Shown here: piece by piece, positions 34,737-44,700 of the stretch | Layout: each line of letters opens with the position of its first letter | How positions within the stretch are numbered: the stretch's first letter is position 1 | Source: Jiulongibacter sediminis | Lineage (GTDB): Bacteria; Bacteroidota; Bacteroidia; Cytophagales; Spirosomataceae | Assembly (NCBI RefSeq): GCF_001306455.1 | Contig: NZ_LGTQ01000010.1 | Span: forward strand, 186,001 to 250,000 | DNA length: 64,000 nt | Direction: 5' to 3' | Notes under the pieces: generated by a model | Told to the model about the DNA's origin: nothing | What the model saw: the letters and a program-made list of their open reading frames with translations, nothing else | Database searches by the model: none | Translations under genes and position numbers: made by a program

Positions 34737-36575
34737 ATGTGTGGAATCGTAGCCTATGTAGGGCATAGAGAAGCCGCTCCTTTAATTATCAAAGGCCTTA
34801 AAAGGCTGGAATATCGTGGGTATGACAGTGCCGGAATTGCCCTGCTTAATGGCAACGGCCTTAAGGTTTATAAAAAGAAAGGGAAAGTTGCTGATCTTGA
34901 ATTTGAACTACAGGGTAAGCCTCTTACAGCTAAAATTGGTATTGGTCACACCCGCTGGGCCACACATGGCGAGCCCAATGACGTAAACGCTCACCCACAT
35001 TATTCTCAAAGCGAGCACCTCGCCATCATCCATAATGGTATCATTGAGAACTATGCTTCTATTAAAAAATCGCTTATTGACAAAGGCTATACCTTCGAAA
35101 GTGAAACTGACACTGAGGTATTGATAAACTTCATTGAAGACGTAAGAAAACATAAAAACTGCGATCTGGAAGAGGCTGTTCGCCTGGCACTTCTTGAAGT
35201 GGTAGGAGCCTATGCCATCGTGGTCATTGATAAAGACAATCCAGATCAACTGGTGGCTGCCAGAAAAGGAAGTCCGTTAGTGATTGGTATCGGAGAAGAC
35301 GAATATTTCTTTGCTTCCGACGCCACACCGATCATCGAGTACACTAAAGAAGTTGTTTATCTTGACGATTTTGAAATTGCCACAGTAAACAAAGGAAAAC
35401 TGGCCATCAAAAACCTCCAAAATCAGGAAAAAGGTCCATTTATTCAGACGGTCGAGATGGAGTTGGAAAGTATTGAAAAAGGTGGTTTTGAGCATTTTAT
35501 GCTCAAAGAAATCTTTGAACAGCCAAAGTCTATTGGTGACTGTATGCGTGGCCGCCTGAATGCCGAAACCGCTCATATTCAACTAGGTGGTTTGATCAAT
35601 CATTTAGAGAAGTTGGCCAAAGCTAAACGTATTGTCTTCGTGGCCTGCGGAACGAGCTGGCATGCAGGACTGGTGGGTGAATACCTTTTTGAGGAACTGG
35701 CTCGTATCAACGTAGAAGTAGAATACGCCTCCGAATTCAGATATAGAAACCCGATCATTAAAGAAGGTGATTTTGTCATTGCTATTTCGCAATCCGGTGA
35801 AACGGCGGATACGCTTGCCGCTCTGGAACTGGCAAAGCAAAAAGGAGCCACAATTTTAGGTATCTGCAATGTCGTTGGTTCTTCTATCGCCAGATTAACC
35901 GACGCCGGGGTTTATACCCACGCCGGACCTGAAATTGGAGTGGCCAGTACCAAAGCTTTTACGGCTCAGGTGACTGTTTTGGCGATGATTGCGATTGCCA
36001 CGGCAAAAGCCAAAGGAACAATAGACGAAGGGGAATACAGAAGACTGCTTTCTGAAATGGCGGCTGTACCTCAAAAAGTAGAGGAAATCCTGAAACTGGA
36101 TGCTGATATCAAAGACATCTCGAAGCTCTTTACTTTTGCTTCAAACTTCATTTTCCTGGGGCGAGGAATTAACTTCCCTGTAGCTCTGGAAGGTGCTTTA
36201 AAACTGAAAGAAATCTCCTATATCCATGCTGAGGGTTACCCGGCTGCTGAGATGAAACATGGACCGATCGCCTTAATTGACGAGGATATGCCTGTGGTTT
36301 TCATTGCCACCAAAGACAGCTCGTATGAAAAAGTGGTGTCCAATATTCAGGAGGTAAAAGCCAGAAAAGGACGCGTCATTGCCATCATCAATCATGGTGA
36401 TACGGAGGTAAAAAATATGGTTGACTTTGCGATTGAGATACCAACCTCTCATGAAATGATTACGCCATTGTTGGCATCTATTCCTTTGCAGTTACTTTCA
36501 TACCATATTGCCGTATTGAGAGGTCGGAATGTGGATCAGCCTAGAAACCTGGCGAAGTCGGTGACGGTGGAATAA
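34737..36575 (+). CDS. glmS: Glutamine-fructose-6-phosphate aminotransferase (isomerising)
   Basis: 612 residues, standard length. It makes glucosamine-6-phosphate for peptidoglycan and LPS. The N-terminal glutaminase has catalytic Cys2 (MCGIVAYVG), GYDSAGIAL near 30, and GHTRWATHGEPNDVNAHPH near 70-90. Two SIS domains follow: VACGTSWHAGLVGEYLFEELARI near 300, AISQSGETADTLAALELAK near 347, and the C-terminal AEGYPAAEMKHGPIALID and PRNLAKSVTVE, the canonical end. Its stop directly abuts the stop of a convergent gene. Confidence 0.97.
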   Translation: MCGIVAYVGHREAAPLIIKGLKRLEYRGYDSAGIALLNGNGLKVYKKKGKVADLEFELQGKPLTAKIGIGHTRWATHGEPNDVNAHPHYSQSEHLAIIHNGIIENYASIKKSLIDKGYTFESETDTEVLINFIEDVRKHKNCDLEEAVRLALLEVVGAYAIVVIDKDNPDQLVAARKGSPLVIGIGEDEYFFASDATPIIEYTKEVVYLDDFEIATVNKGKLAIKNLQNQEKGPFIQTVEMELESIEKGGFEHFMLKEIFEQPKSIGDCMRGRLNAETAHIQLGGLINHLEKLAKAKRIVFVACGTSWHAGLVGEYLFEELARINVEVEYASEFRYRNPIIKEGDFVIAISQSGETADTLAALELAKQKGATILGICNVVGSSIARLTDAGVYTHAGPEIGVASTKAFTAQVTVLAMIAIATAKAKGTIDEGEYRRLLSEMAAVPQKVEEILKLDADIKDISKLFTFASNFIFLGRGINFPVALEGALKLKEISYIHAEGYPAAEMKHGPIALIDEDMPVVFIATKDSSYEKVVSNIQEVKARKGRVIAIINHGDTEVKNMVDFAIEIPTSHEMITPLLASIPLQLLSYHIAVLRGRNVDQPRNLAKSVTVE

Positions 36576-37415
36576 TTAAAGCTGAGACTTCAGCTTATTG
36601 GTAAATTTTAAACCGGAGTGGCTTACCAAATGAATACCATCATTTGTTTGGTAGGCTTCACAATTATTCACTTTCAGAAAGCTGACGCCTTCTCGTTTGG
36701 TCAACTCGTCAATATGCCATCTGACGTCTTTAATCACCTCACTTTCACAAAAAGACGGATGCAAAGGCATTTCGTAGAAAACGACTTCAATCCCCTGATC
36801 TAAAAGTCTTTCAAGTGGCCAGATGAGCTTTTTGGTAAAAATCCATTCGTAGTTTTCATCGGTATATTCTTCGACAAAATAATCGGATTGAATTTCAAGA
36901 ATTTCAGGATTAATCTCAACAGCCACGCTGTCGTAAGAAGCTAAAGGGCCACCACTTTTGAGTGCTTTAGTAACTAAACCTTTGATCACACCAACGGGTT
37001 GATTTTTCTCCCTGAAAACCGGAAGAGTAGATTTAAGTTTTGAGCTGAAACCCTTCGAGACGTAATCGGTCAACGAACCATCCGTCTTTTTGAAAACGAA
37101 AGTGCTTTCTATAAAAACGCGTTTGGGCTTTTGCTCCCTGGCTTCTATCAACTCAATGCCATCCCAAATGGTAGAACCGCTAAACGACAAATTGACAAAA
37201 TCATCGCCCAGACTATCTGTAACCAACCTGGTCGACAAAGAAGTACCCACAATTACGTTTTTGAAATCCTCCTCACTCAGGATATAATCTCTGGCCTTAA
37301 TCACATTAGTCCCCCACTGACTTTGGTCTGTATCGATATCCGACGGCAAAAAACGAAGGACTACCGTGTAGGCAATCAGCAAAAGGGCGGTATAGAGAAA
37401 TATCTTTTTCAGCAT
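36576..37415 (-). CDS. SGNH-like protein paired with an MBOAT acyltransferase
   Basis: 279 residues. One N-terminal membrane helix (MLKKIFLYTALLLIAYTVVL) precedes an extracytoplasmic domain. An SGNH-type block I may be VIVGTSLSTRLVTDSLGDD (nucleophile Ser in GTSLS, near 57-61), and the catalytic Asp/His could be in NDGIHLVSHSG at about 258-268, the D-x-x-H arrangement. Such proteins accept acyl groups from MBOAT partners and pass them to a sugar (AlgX/AlgJ type). It begins at the last base of the MBOAT gene (TGATG overlap). The polymer that is modified is unknown. Confidence 0.65.
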   Translation of the reverse strand: MLKKIFLYTALLLIAYTVVLRFLPSDIDTDQSQWGTNVIKARDYILSEEDFKNVIVGTSLSTRLVTDSLGDDFVNLSFSGSTIWDGIELIEAREQKPKRVFIESTFVFKKTDGSLTDYVSKGFSSKLKSTLPVFREKNQPVGVIKGLVTKALKSGGPLASYDSVAVEINPEILEIQSDYFVEEYTDENYEWIFTKKLIWPLERLLDQGIEVVFYEMPLHPSFCESEVIKDVRWHIDELTKREGVSFLKVNNCEAYQTNDGIHLVSHSGLKFTNKLKSQL

Positions 37416-38821
37416 CAGAATTGAAAATAAATAAAGCTTCCTGATGAACCGCTATTCACCAAAATCATGAACAATAGGCAGGCGTATAAAAGTGGCTCGA
37501 GTTTTATTGCCCAATTCTTTGAGCCCGATTCTTTGAGCAAATACCAGCCATGATAAGCCATAATCGGCAAGGCATACATGCTGATGAAAAAAGCAGTATT
37601 CAAATCGTTCACGCCTTTAAAAAATGGTGCATTTTTGATCTGACTCAGATACAGTAAAACCTCTGAAAAAGCAGGAAGTCTGAACAGCAACCAGAGCAAA
37701 GTCACCACTGAAAAAATGAAAATGATTTTGACGAAGCGAAACCCCTTTGGCCATTGAAAAGGCAAAGCATCATTGACAAACCGCTCCAGTGCCAAAGCAA
37801 TGCCATGAGCCGCTCCCCAAACCGCATAACTCCAGGCCGCCCCGTGCCAGAAGCCGCCCAAAACCATGGTCAGCATAAGATTGACATACGTTCTCACTTT
37901 TCCTTTTCTGTTGCCTCCAAGCGGGATATACAGGTATTCGCGAAGGAAAGTGGACAGCGAAATATGCCATCTTCTCCAGAATTCTGAGAACGAAGCCGAG
38001 ATATAGGGAAACATAAAATTGTCTCTTAGTCGGTAGCCAAACAGACCTGCATGTCCTAGTGCAATCAACGAATACCCCGCAAAATCAGCGAAAATCTGCA
38101 TGCTGTAGCCAAAGAGTAAAGCCATCAAATTCAGCCCCGAAAGCTCCATAAAATACGGATACTGCATCCAGAAGGTATGATCTTTCAGATTATCAGCAAT
38201 TACCATTTTGAGAAAATAACCGACGATGAGTTGTTTAATGCAATACTCCCAGTCAATATCGCGAAAGGCCTTTTTGGCGATTTGTGGGAGGAATTCGTAG
38301 GCTTTGACGATTGGTCCGGCAATCAACTGCGGAAAAAAGGCAATATATAGGGCAATAGACTCCACCAGAGAGCCGGTATGCTCCGGCAAGTTATCGTCAC
38401 CGTCTTTCGCCCGGTAAGTATCCACCACCAAACTGAGCCCTTGAAACGTAAAAAAAGAAATACCAATAGGCAGTGGAATACCCATCAGATACTCCCCGAC
38501 GGAAGAACCCGATTCAAAAAACGTTTTGCCAAGCAATGGACTGTATTTGAAAAAAGCCAGAATACCCAGATTAATCACCACACCCAAGGTAGCCCACCAG
38601 TATCGCTGACCTGCTTTGCTTTGCTTTATGGCTTTGACCGTCAGGATATTGATCAGAATAGAAACACACAGCAGAGCCAGCAGTTTTGGGAAATTCCAGG
38701 CATAAAACGTAAAGCTGGAAATGACGAGTATGATTTTCTGCAGCTGAGCCTTACCAACAAGATAGTACAGGAGAAAAGTACAGGCCAATAAGGTAAAGAA
38801 CTCCGGACTGGTAAAAAGCAT
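37415..38821 (-). CDS. MBOAT family O-acyltransferase (AlgI/DltB type)
   Basis: 468 residues with about eleven hydrophobic segments. Family motifs include PIGISFFTFQGLSLVVDTYR near 115-135, FFPQLIAGPIVKAYEFLPQI near 170-190, SFSEFWRRWHISLSTFLREYLYIPLGGNRKG near 275-305 (read in parts) and LGGFWHGAAWSYAVWGAAHG near 317-336, where the His of GFWHG is the catalytic residue. It moves acyl groups, usually acetyl, across the inner membrane. The SGNH-like gene after it overlaps by one base, forming a complete acylation pair. Confidence 0.92.
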   Translation of the reverse strand: MLFTSPEFFTLLACTFLLYYLVGKAQLQKIILVISSFTFYAWNFPKLLALLCVSILINILTVKAIKQSKAGQRYWWATLGVVINLGILAFFKYSPLLGKTFFESGSSVGEYLMGIPLPIGISFFTFQGLSLVVDTYRAKDGDDNLPEHTGSLVESIALYIAFFPQLIAGPIVKAYEFLPQIAKKAFRDIDWEYCIKQLIVGYFLKMVIADNLKDHTFWMQYPYFMELSGLNLMALLFGYSMQIFADFAGYSLIALGHAGLFGYRLRDNFMFPYISASFSEFWRRWHISLSTFLREYLYIPLGGNRKGKVRTYVNLMLTMVLGGFWHGAAWSYAVWGAAHGIALALERFVNDALPFQWPKGFRFVKIIFIFSVVTLLWLLFRLPAFSEVLLYLSQIKNAPFFKGVNDLNTAFFISMYALPIMAYHGWYLLKESGSKNWAIKLEPLLYACLLFMILVNSGSSGSFIYFQF

Positions 38822-38921
38822 TTAAACTGTGATTTTATTGGCCTCTGGCGGCAAAAATAAACCTAATTCTTCAATGCTCAAACAGTCGTACCCAAAGGCT
38901 TTTAGAATGCCTCTGATTCCC

Positions 38922-38929
38922 TAACTTTG
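38922..38929 (+). promoter_or_regulatory. Candidate -7 element of panC
   Basis: TAACTTTG matches TAnnTTTG and ends only 5 bases before the panC ATG, suggesting a leaderless or nearly leaderless transcript. Confidence 0.4.
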
Positions 38930-38934
38930 GCCGC

Positions 38935-39777
38935 ATGAAGATCATCAATACCATTGCCGGGCTGAAATCCGCATTAAAGGCTCATCGCCTGAAAGATCAA
39001 TCCCTTGGTTTTGTGCCTACCATGGGGGCTCTGCATCCCGGGCATATCAGTTTGATAGATCGAGCCAGGGCTGAAAATGAGGTGGTGGTTTGCAGTATTT
39101 TTGTGAACCCTACCCAGTTTGATAACCCGGATGACCTGAAGAAATACCCCAGAACGCTGGAGGCCGACTGCAAACTTTTAGAACCTGTCGGCTGCGATTT
39201 TGTCTTTGCTCCATCTGCTGAAGAAATGTACCCAACTTTGCCTAAACTCACTTTTGACTTTGGTAACCTGGAACATGTGATGGAGGGCAAATTCAGAGAC
39301 GGGCACTTTAATGGTGTGGGTATCGTGGTTTCCAAGCTGTTTCATATCGTGAACCCTGACAGAGCTTATTTTGGGCAAAAAGACTTGCAGCAGGTGGCGG
39401 TGCTTCGCCGAATGGTGAATGATCTGAGTTTTGACCTGGAGCTGATCCCCTGCCCTACCCTGAGAGAAAAAGACGGACTGGCCATGTCTTCCAGAAATAC
39501 CCGACTGAGTGCTGAGGCCCGCAAAATTGCTCCGCAACTGCATGCCGCCTTGCAAAAAGCCAAAGACTTATTGATTCAGGGAAAAACGGCTGAGGAAACG
39601 CAAAAGGAAATTGACCTCTTCTTCAAAAACATTCCTGAGTTTAGACTTGAGTACTTTGAAATCGCTGATTTTGACGATCTGGAGCCCATTGAAAAGATGA
39701 ATACCGAAGGCAAAACAGCCATTTGTACGGCAGCTTATCTGGATGGTGTTCGCTTAATTGATAACATAGTTTTCTAA
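38935..39777 (+). CDS. panC: Pantothenate synthetase
   Basis: 280 residues. It joins pantoate and beta-alanine with ATP. Signatures: SLGFVPTMGALHPGHISLIDRA (residues about 22-43, with the HxGH ATP site), VVCSIFVNPTQFDNPDDLKKYPRTLEAD, GHFNGVGIVVSKLFHIVNPDRAYFGQKDLQQ (read in parts) and MSSRNTRLS (the K-M-S-like SSRN loop). The start matches the family N-terminus. panD is not adjacent. ytxJ follows 26 bases later. Confidence 0.97.
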   Translation: MKIINTIAGLKSALKAHRLKDQSLGFVPTMGALHPGHISLIDRARAENEVVVCSIFVNPTQFDNPDDLKKYPRTLEADCKLLEPVGCDFVFAPSAEEMYPTLPKLTFDFGNLEHVMEGKFRDGHFNGVGIVVSKLFHIVNPDRAYFGQKDLQQVAVLRRMVNDLSFDLELIPCPTLREKDGLAMSSRNTRLSAEARKIAPQLHAALQKAKDLLIQGKTAEETQKEIDLFFKNIPEFRLEYFEIADFDDLEPIEKMNTEGKTAICTAAYLDGVRLIDNIVF

Positions 39778-39803
39778 AACTGAAACTTTTAAAACCAACC
39801 TTT

Positions 39804-40178
39804 ATGTTCTCCTTCCTGAAATCAAGAAACGACAAAGAAGAGATGGATTGGAATCAATTGACTACTGAAGACCAATTGGATCAAATTAAGAAGGAATCTG
39901 AAAACCAGCCGGTTTTGATTTTTAAGCACAGCACCACCTGCCCCATCAGCAGCACGGCCATGAACCGTATGCAGCGAAACTGGAACCCCGAAGAAGTGGG
40001 CGACCTGAAACTCTACTATCTTGATTTATTGCGATACCGTGGCCTCTCTAACGCCGTAGCCATGACCTTCAACGTAGAACACGAAAGCCCACAGGTACTC
40101 TTAATCAAAAACGGTGAAAGCGTGTATAACGAATCGCATTTCGGAATTTCTTTTGATGATTTGAAGGGGGCTTTGTAG
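39804..40178 (+). CDS. ytxJ: Bacilliredoxin-like thiol protein YtxJ
   Basis: 124 residues with a thioredoxin-like fold: WNQLTTEDQLDQIKKESENQPVLIFKHSTTCPISSTAM (in parts), where HSTTCPIS holds the single redox Cys, and SPQVLLIKNGESVYNESHFGIS at the C-terminus. This is the YtxJ/BrxC monothiol family used with bacillithiol. It implies that the organism makes bacillithiol, as many Bacteroidota do. It probably shares a transcript with panC. Confidence 0.87.
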   Translation: MFSFLKSRNDKEEMDWNQLTTEDQLDQIKKESENQPVLIFKHSTTCPISSTAMNRMQRNWNPEEVGDLKLYYLDLLRYRGLSNAVAMTFNVEHESPQVLLIKNGESVYNESHFGISFDDLKGAL

Positions 40179-40591
40179 GGTATTTTTTTTAAGCATTAAG
40201 AACCGCCCGAGGGGTCTGTGACAAAGACACGGGGACGGGAAGGTTTAATTGACCTTCTTCTTTACTACCCTTTCACTTTAAAAGAGACTGCTGAATCCGG
40301 CTTAAAAACTTCTTCCTATAAAGCTGGTGACTCAAAGCCAAAAGCCCATCGCCATAAACACCTACCGCTTAATAAGTCAATACCTTCTACAACCCTTCAT
40401 AGTGGAAAATTCTTTAGTTTTAGATAATCCTTGTGTTAAATCTAACTGACAACAAATGCTTACACTTGGATTTATCTCTAATAATTAGATACTTATATAG
40501 ATTTTATATTGCGGATTAATACAATTGCACAAAACCAACAAAAAAGGGAATGCATTACTCCGCTCCCTATGGCTAATTAAGAGAAAATATA
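40179..40591. other. Intergenic DNA at the left edge of the accessory island
   Basis: 413 bases with no gene that I can support. A 69-codon frame at 40218-40427 looks accidental. Composition changes towards A/T-rich from about 40430. The 14-mer CCGCTCCCTATGGC at 40560-40573 is matched at 12 of 14 positions by CCGCTCCATATCGC at 41499-41512, on the other side of the DUF4365 gene. Confidence 0.45.
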
Positions 40592-41446
40592 ATGAACAAC
40601 AAAGGAGGAAGAATTGCAGCAAATTTTAGAAGGGGAAATCTTGGTGAAGATTTAGCTATTCAATTATTTAGACCATTTTGTGCGGTTGCAAATGTTCCAA
40701 GAGAAGAAGATTATGGAATTGACTTTATCGGTACATTATTAAGAAAAAATGGCCGGGTATATTCCGCAGAAGATTCATTTATTGCTCAGGTTAAAGTAAA
40801 TACATCACCTGTTTTTTCTTTTGAAGGTGAAGGAGTTGACTGGCTAAAAAACCTAAAGCTTCCTTATTTCCCTATTACAGTTAATGTCGAAGAAAATTCA
40901 GTTTCAGTTTATTCGCTTAATCAATGGCATCATCCAATATTTACTAGTATTTTAACAAAGTATAATTTCTGTGTTACCGGTGAATTTTATGAAGGTGATG
41001 GGCACGATGATTTTAATCTTGGAGACCCTATTATGAAATGGACAATACAAGATATTAGACATCCTGCTTTTCAAAATTGGGCCTTTAAGATCATGAAAGA
41101 AATAATACAAATTGAATCAGAAAATTTTCTTTTTGGAGAGTTATGGCGATTTAAAAAATTTTCTTGCGATACTTTTAAATTTGACTCATTAAATCCAGAA
41201 CCACAATTAGATAACATTATAAGAAGCACACTTGAAATACCACCAGGAATAAAAAACAAAGTTGAACAAATTCTAAATAGGGCATTTGCCTCTTTCCCTT
41301 CTTGGGTCTCAAATCAAGTATTTGATGAAGACAAAAGCCAAACTTTATTAGATATAAAGAAAAACTTACTTGAATTAAATTTTAATCCCGACCCATCAAA
41401 TACTTGGGAAATTATTGCTGAGGAAATGAAAGAATATTTTGATTAA
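40592..41446 (+). CDS. DUF4365 domain protein (PD-(D/E)xK nuclease-like)
   Basis: 284 residues. The DUF4365 signature is at the N-terminus: RRGNLGEDLAIQLFRPF (about 14-30), then EEDYGIDFIGTLL (38-50), then EDSFIAQVKVN (61-71). The E...D-x-G-x-D...Q-V-K pattern is that of a PD-(D/E)xK nuclease core, with Glu19, Asp44 and Lys69 as likely active-site residues. A 180-residue helical C-terminal part follows without a known domain. DUF4365 proteins occur in defence islands; the substrate is unknown. It is A/T-rich compared with neighbours and is flanked by palindromic DNA, which suggests lateral acquisition. Confidence 0.75.
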   Translation: MNNKGGRIAANFRRGNLGEDLAIQLFRPFCAVANVPREEDYGIDFIGTLLRKNGRVYSAEDSFIAQVKVNTSPVFSFEGEGVDWLKNLKLPYFPITVNVEENSVSVYSLNQWHHPIFTSILTKYNFCVTGEFYEGDGHDDFNLGDPIMKWTIQDIRHPAFQNWAFKIMKEIIQIESENFLFGELWRFKKFSCDTFKFDSLNPEPQLDNIIRSTLEIPPGIKNKVEQILNRAFASFPSWVSNQVFDEDKSQTLLDIKKNLLELNFNPDPSNTWEIIAEEMKEYFD

Positions 41447-41451
41447 GAATA

Positions 41452-41527
41452 AAATAGCCATAACCAACGATATGAGATCAGATTGGCTATCGCCAAATCC
41501 GCTCCATATCGCAGAGCCATTAGGCAA
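41452..41527 (+). repeat. attC-like imperfect palindrome downstream of the DUF4365 gene
   Basis: The folded single strand would have an inner stem GATTGGC (41481-41487) with GCCAAATC (41492-41499, one bulged A), a 4-base loop, then CGATATGAG (41468-41476) with CTCCATATCG (41502-41511, one bulged C). The outer ends, GCCATAAC and ATTAGGCAAC, resemble the R'' and R' sites of integron attC elements (R' consensus GTTRRRY; here ATTAGGC, one mismatch). Confidence 0.45.
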
Positions 41528-41550
41528 CATGCTAAAAGCCAACCGCACAT

Positions 41551-41569
41551 CCAAGCATACTTGGTTTTT
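41551..41569 (+). terminator. Short hairpin with T run
   Basis: CCAAG CATA CTTGG followed by TTTTT. It could end the DUF4365 transcript or be part of the palindromic element. Confidence 0.45.
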
Positions 41570-41611
41570 GACAAATAAATGACAATAAATAAAGAATTTT
41601 AAAGAGAAGGC

Positions 41612-41670
41612 AGGCTTGATTTGGAGAGTGGCAAACCTACTAAAGAACGACTTGCCAAACATCAAAGCCT
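41612..41670. repeat. Imperfect inverted repeat before the PHP-ATPase gene
   Basis: AGGCTTGATTTGG (41612-41624) is the near inverse of CCAAACATCAAAGCCT (41655-41670), with three extra bases in the right arm. An inner pair GGCAA/TTGCC lies between them. It belongs with the palindromic DNA just upstream. Confidence 0.4.
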
Positions 41671-41724
41671 ATATATAAACATTGCAAGAAAAGACATTGA
41701 AACTGAAAAAACGGTACTGGACTC

Positions 41725-44700
41725 ATGACTAATTTTAAAAGAGGATCCGAATGGAATAAATGGGACTTACACGTCCATACACCAAAATCGATAATTCAGC
41801 ATTATGGAGGTGATACTGATGATGCTTGGGAAAAGTATATAACTGACCTTGAATCACTATCGGAAGAGTTTAAGGTTTTAGGAATAAACGACTATATTTT
41901 TCTTGATGGTTATAAGAAGGTAAAAGAATATAAAGAGAAAGGTCGATTGCCCAAGATAGAACTCATTCTGCCTGTTATTGAGTTAAGAGTTAATAGATTT
42001 GGCAACTTATCGAATGATGATGGATGGAAGCGAGTTAACTTACACATCATTTTTTCGAATAACTTAACAACCGAAGAAATTGAAGAGCAATTTTTAAGTG
42101 CAATTCAACATAGTAAAAAAATATCTCCTGATGTTGAAGGTGTTGATTTTGTTGGTGTTGCTTCAAAAAACAACTTAGAAAAACTAGGGCATGATATAAA
42201 GAGAACAGCAAAGAAAGAAATAAACAAATCCGATTTAGAGGTAGGGTTCAATAATTTAAATTATGATTATGATTTAGTCTATTCAATTGTAAATGGATAT
42301 TTTAAAGGCAAATGCTTAACTGCTATAGGTAAAACGGAGTGGGAGGCATTAAGATGGGATGGATCTGCTGCTGAAAAAAAGACGATAATTAATAATGCAT
42401 CTTTCACATTTGTATCCCTTGATAATCCAACAATTTATGAAAAGCATTGTGAAAAGTTCAACGAGCAAGGAGTTAGAAATTACTTGCTCGATTGTAGTGA
42501 TGCTCATTCTTTTTCAGAAAAATCTACAGAGAAAGACCGAATTGGCAATTCATTTACGTGGCTAAAAGCAGACTTAACTTTTGAAGGATTAAAGCAAGTT
42601 GCCAATGATAAAAGCAGAATTTTTATCGGTGATACTCCCCCATTATTAGAAAGGAGAAAAAACACTCCAACAAAATTTATTGATTCAATTTCCATTGAAA
42701 AAGTAGAAAATTCCGGGTTAACTGAAAAATGGTTCGAGAATTTTCAATTGGAGCTAAACCCATCAATGGTAGCAATAATTGGAAACAAAGGGCAAGGCAA
42801 GAGTGCTATTGCTGATATAATAGGACTTTTAGGCAACACACCTAATTATGACGATTTCTCTTTCTTGGAAAGGAAAAAATTCAGGAAACCAAAACCAAAT
42901 AGGGCAGAAAGTTTTAAAGGTAATTTAAAATGGGTTGACGGCTCCGTTGATTCTAACCTATTAAGTAATAATCCTGAAGAAACTAGTGTTGAAAAAGTAA
43001 AATATTTACCGCAAAGTTTTATAGAAAAGCTTTGTAATGAAGATTTAAAGGATTTTGAAGGAGAACTCAGAAATGTGATTTTTTCTCACCTTTCAGATTC
43101 AGATAAATTAGGTAAAAATAATCTAGATGAACTAATTGAGTTCCAGTCAGAAATTATTAATGATGATATTGAAGAAATCAAAGGGAAGCTCCAAAGTGTC
43201 AATAAAAGAATAATTGAACTGGAGAAAAAGAACTCTGAAAGTTATCGAAAAGCCATTGAGGAAAGAATAAAGGAGAAAGACAATGAGCTAAAGGCACATG
43301 ATGCTTCGAAGCCGACACCTATTGAAGCACCAACAGATGAAACTGCGATTGAAAAAAATAAAGAAGTAACAAATCGCATCTCTGCGATAAGAGAACAATT
43401 ACCTACATTAAATAATGAAATTGATAAAACTCAAAAATCTCTTGCAACTACAAAAATAGATATAGCAGAAATTGAAAAAGTAATTCAAACAATAGGTTCA
43501 TTTGAAAGACAATTTGACAATCTAAAGTCTGAAATACAACCAACATTTTATAAACATTCATTAATTCTTACGGACAGTATTTCACTGACCATAAATAAAG
43601 AGCCTCTTGAGAGTTTGCTCAAAACAAGGCAAGGTCAATCTATTGCATTAAATCAAGCCATCACAAATGAAGGAAAAACAGGATTCTTAGATAAAAAGGA
43701 AGCTTTCAATATAGAGCTACAACAGCTTCAGGAAAAGCTTGATGAACAATCAAGAGCATATCAAAAATTTTTAGATACCAAGAAAGCTTGGGAAGAAAAG
43801 CGACAAACTATCATAGGTAGTGATGATAAAGAAGGGTCAATTACAGCATTACAAAGTCAAATATCATACATTGAAAAGCAGTTGATAATTGATTTGGACA
43901 AAGCAAAAGAAATTCGAAAAGCTTTAACTATTGAGTTATTCAAGAAAAAGGAAGAAATAATTTTATTGTATAGAAAATTATTTGACCCTATAACTGCCTT
44001 TATTCAGAATTACGGAACACTCCTTTCAGAGTATAAAATTGAATTAGATGTTGATTTAAAGATTATTGGTTTGGTTGAGAAGTTTTTCGACCATGTGAGT
44101 TTGGGGAGCAAAGGAAGTTTCATTGGTAACCCTACAGGAATTGAAAAATTAAATCATTTAATTGAAAATAATGCATTAGACTCTTTGGATGGAATACTTG
44201 GCTTTTTGGATGACATAATCCTAAATCTCCAAACTGACCAAAGGGAAGATCAGAAGGAAGCAAAAAGGGAAATAGAAAGTCAATTAAAGAAAGGCTACTC
44301 GGTGTTAGACTTATACACTTACCTTTTTAATTTAGACTATTTAGAGCCTGAATATAAACTGAAATTAGGAGATAAAAATTTAGACGAACTCTCACCAGGA
44401 GAAAGAGGTGCTTTACTATTAATTTTCTATTTGACGTTAGACCAAAATGATATCCCTTTGGTTATTGACCAACCCGAAGAGAACCTAGATAATCAAAGTG
44501 TTTTCAAAATACTTGTTCAATTTATTAAAAAAGCCAAAGAAAAGCGACAAATAATTATTGTTACGCACAACCCGAATTTGGCAGTTGCTTGTAATGCGGA
44601 ACAGATTGTTCATGTAAGCATGACCAAGGAAAATGAGAACTTAGTTAGCTTTATTAGCGGTTCTTTAGAAAATCCAACAATTAATAGTGCGGTAATAAAC

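Noticed and set aside
40218-40427. 69-codon plus-strand frame at the left edge of the island
   Set aside because: No recognisable domain, composition typical of non-coding DNA, no promoter or neighbour that would support it.
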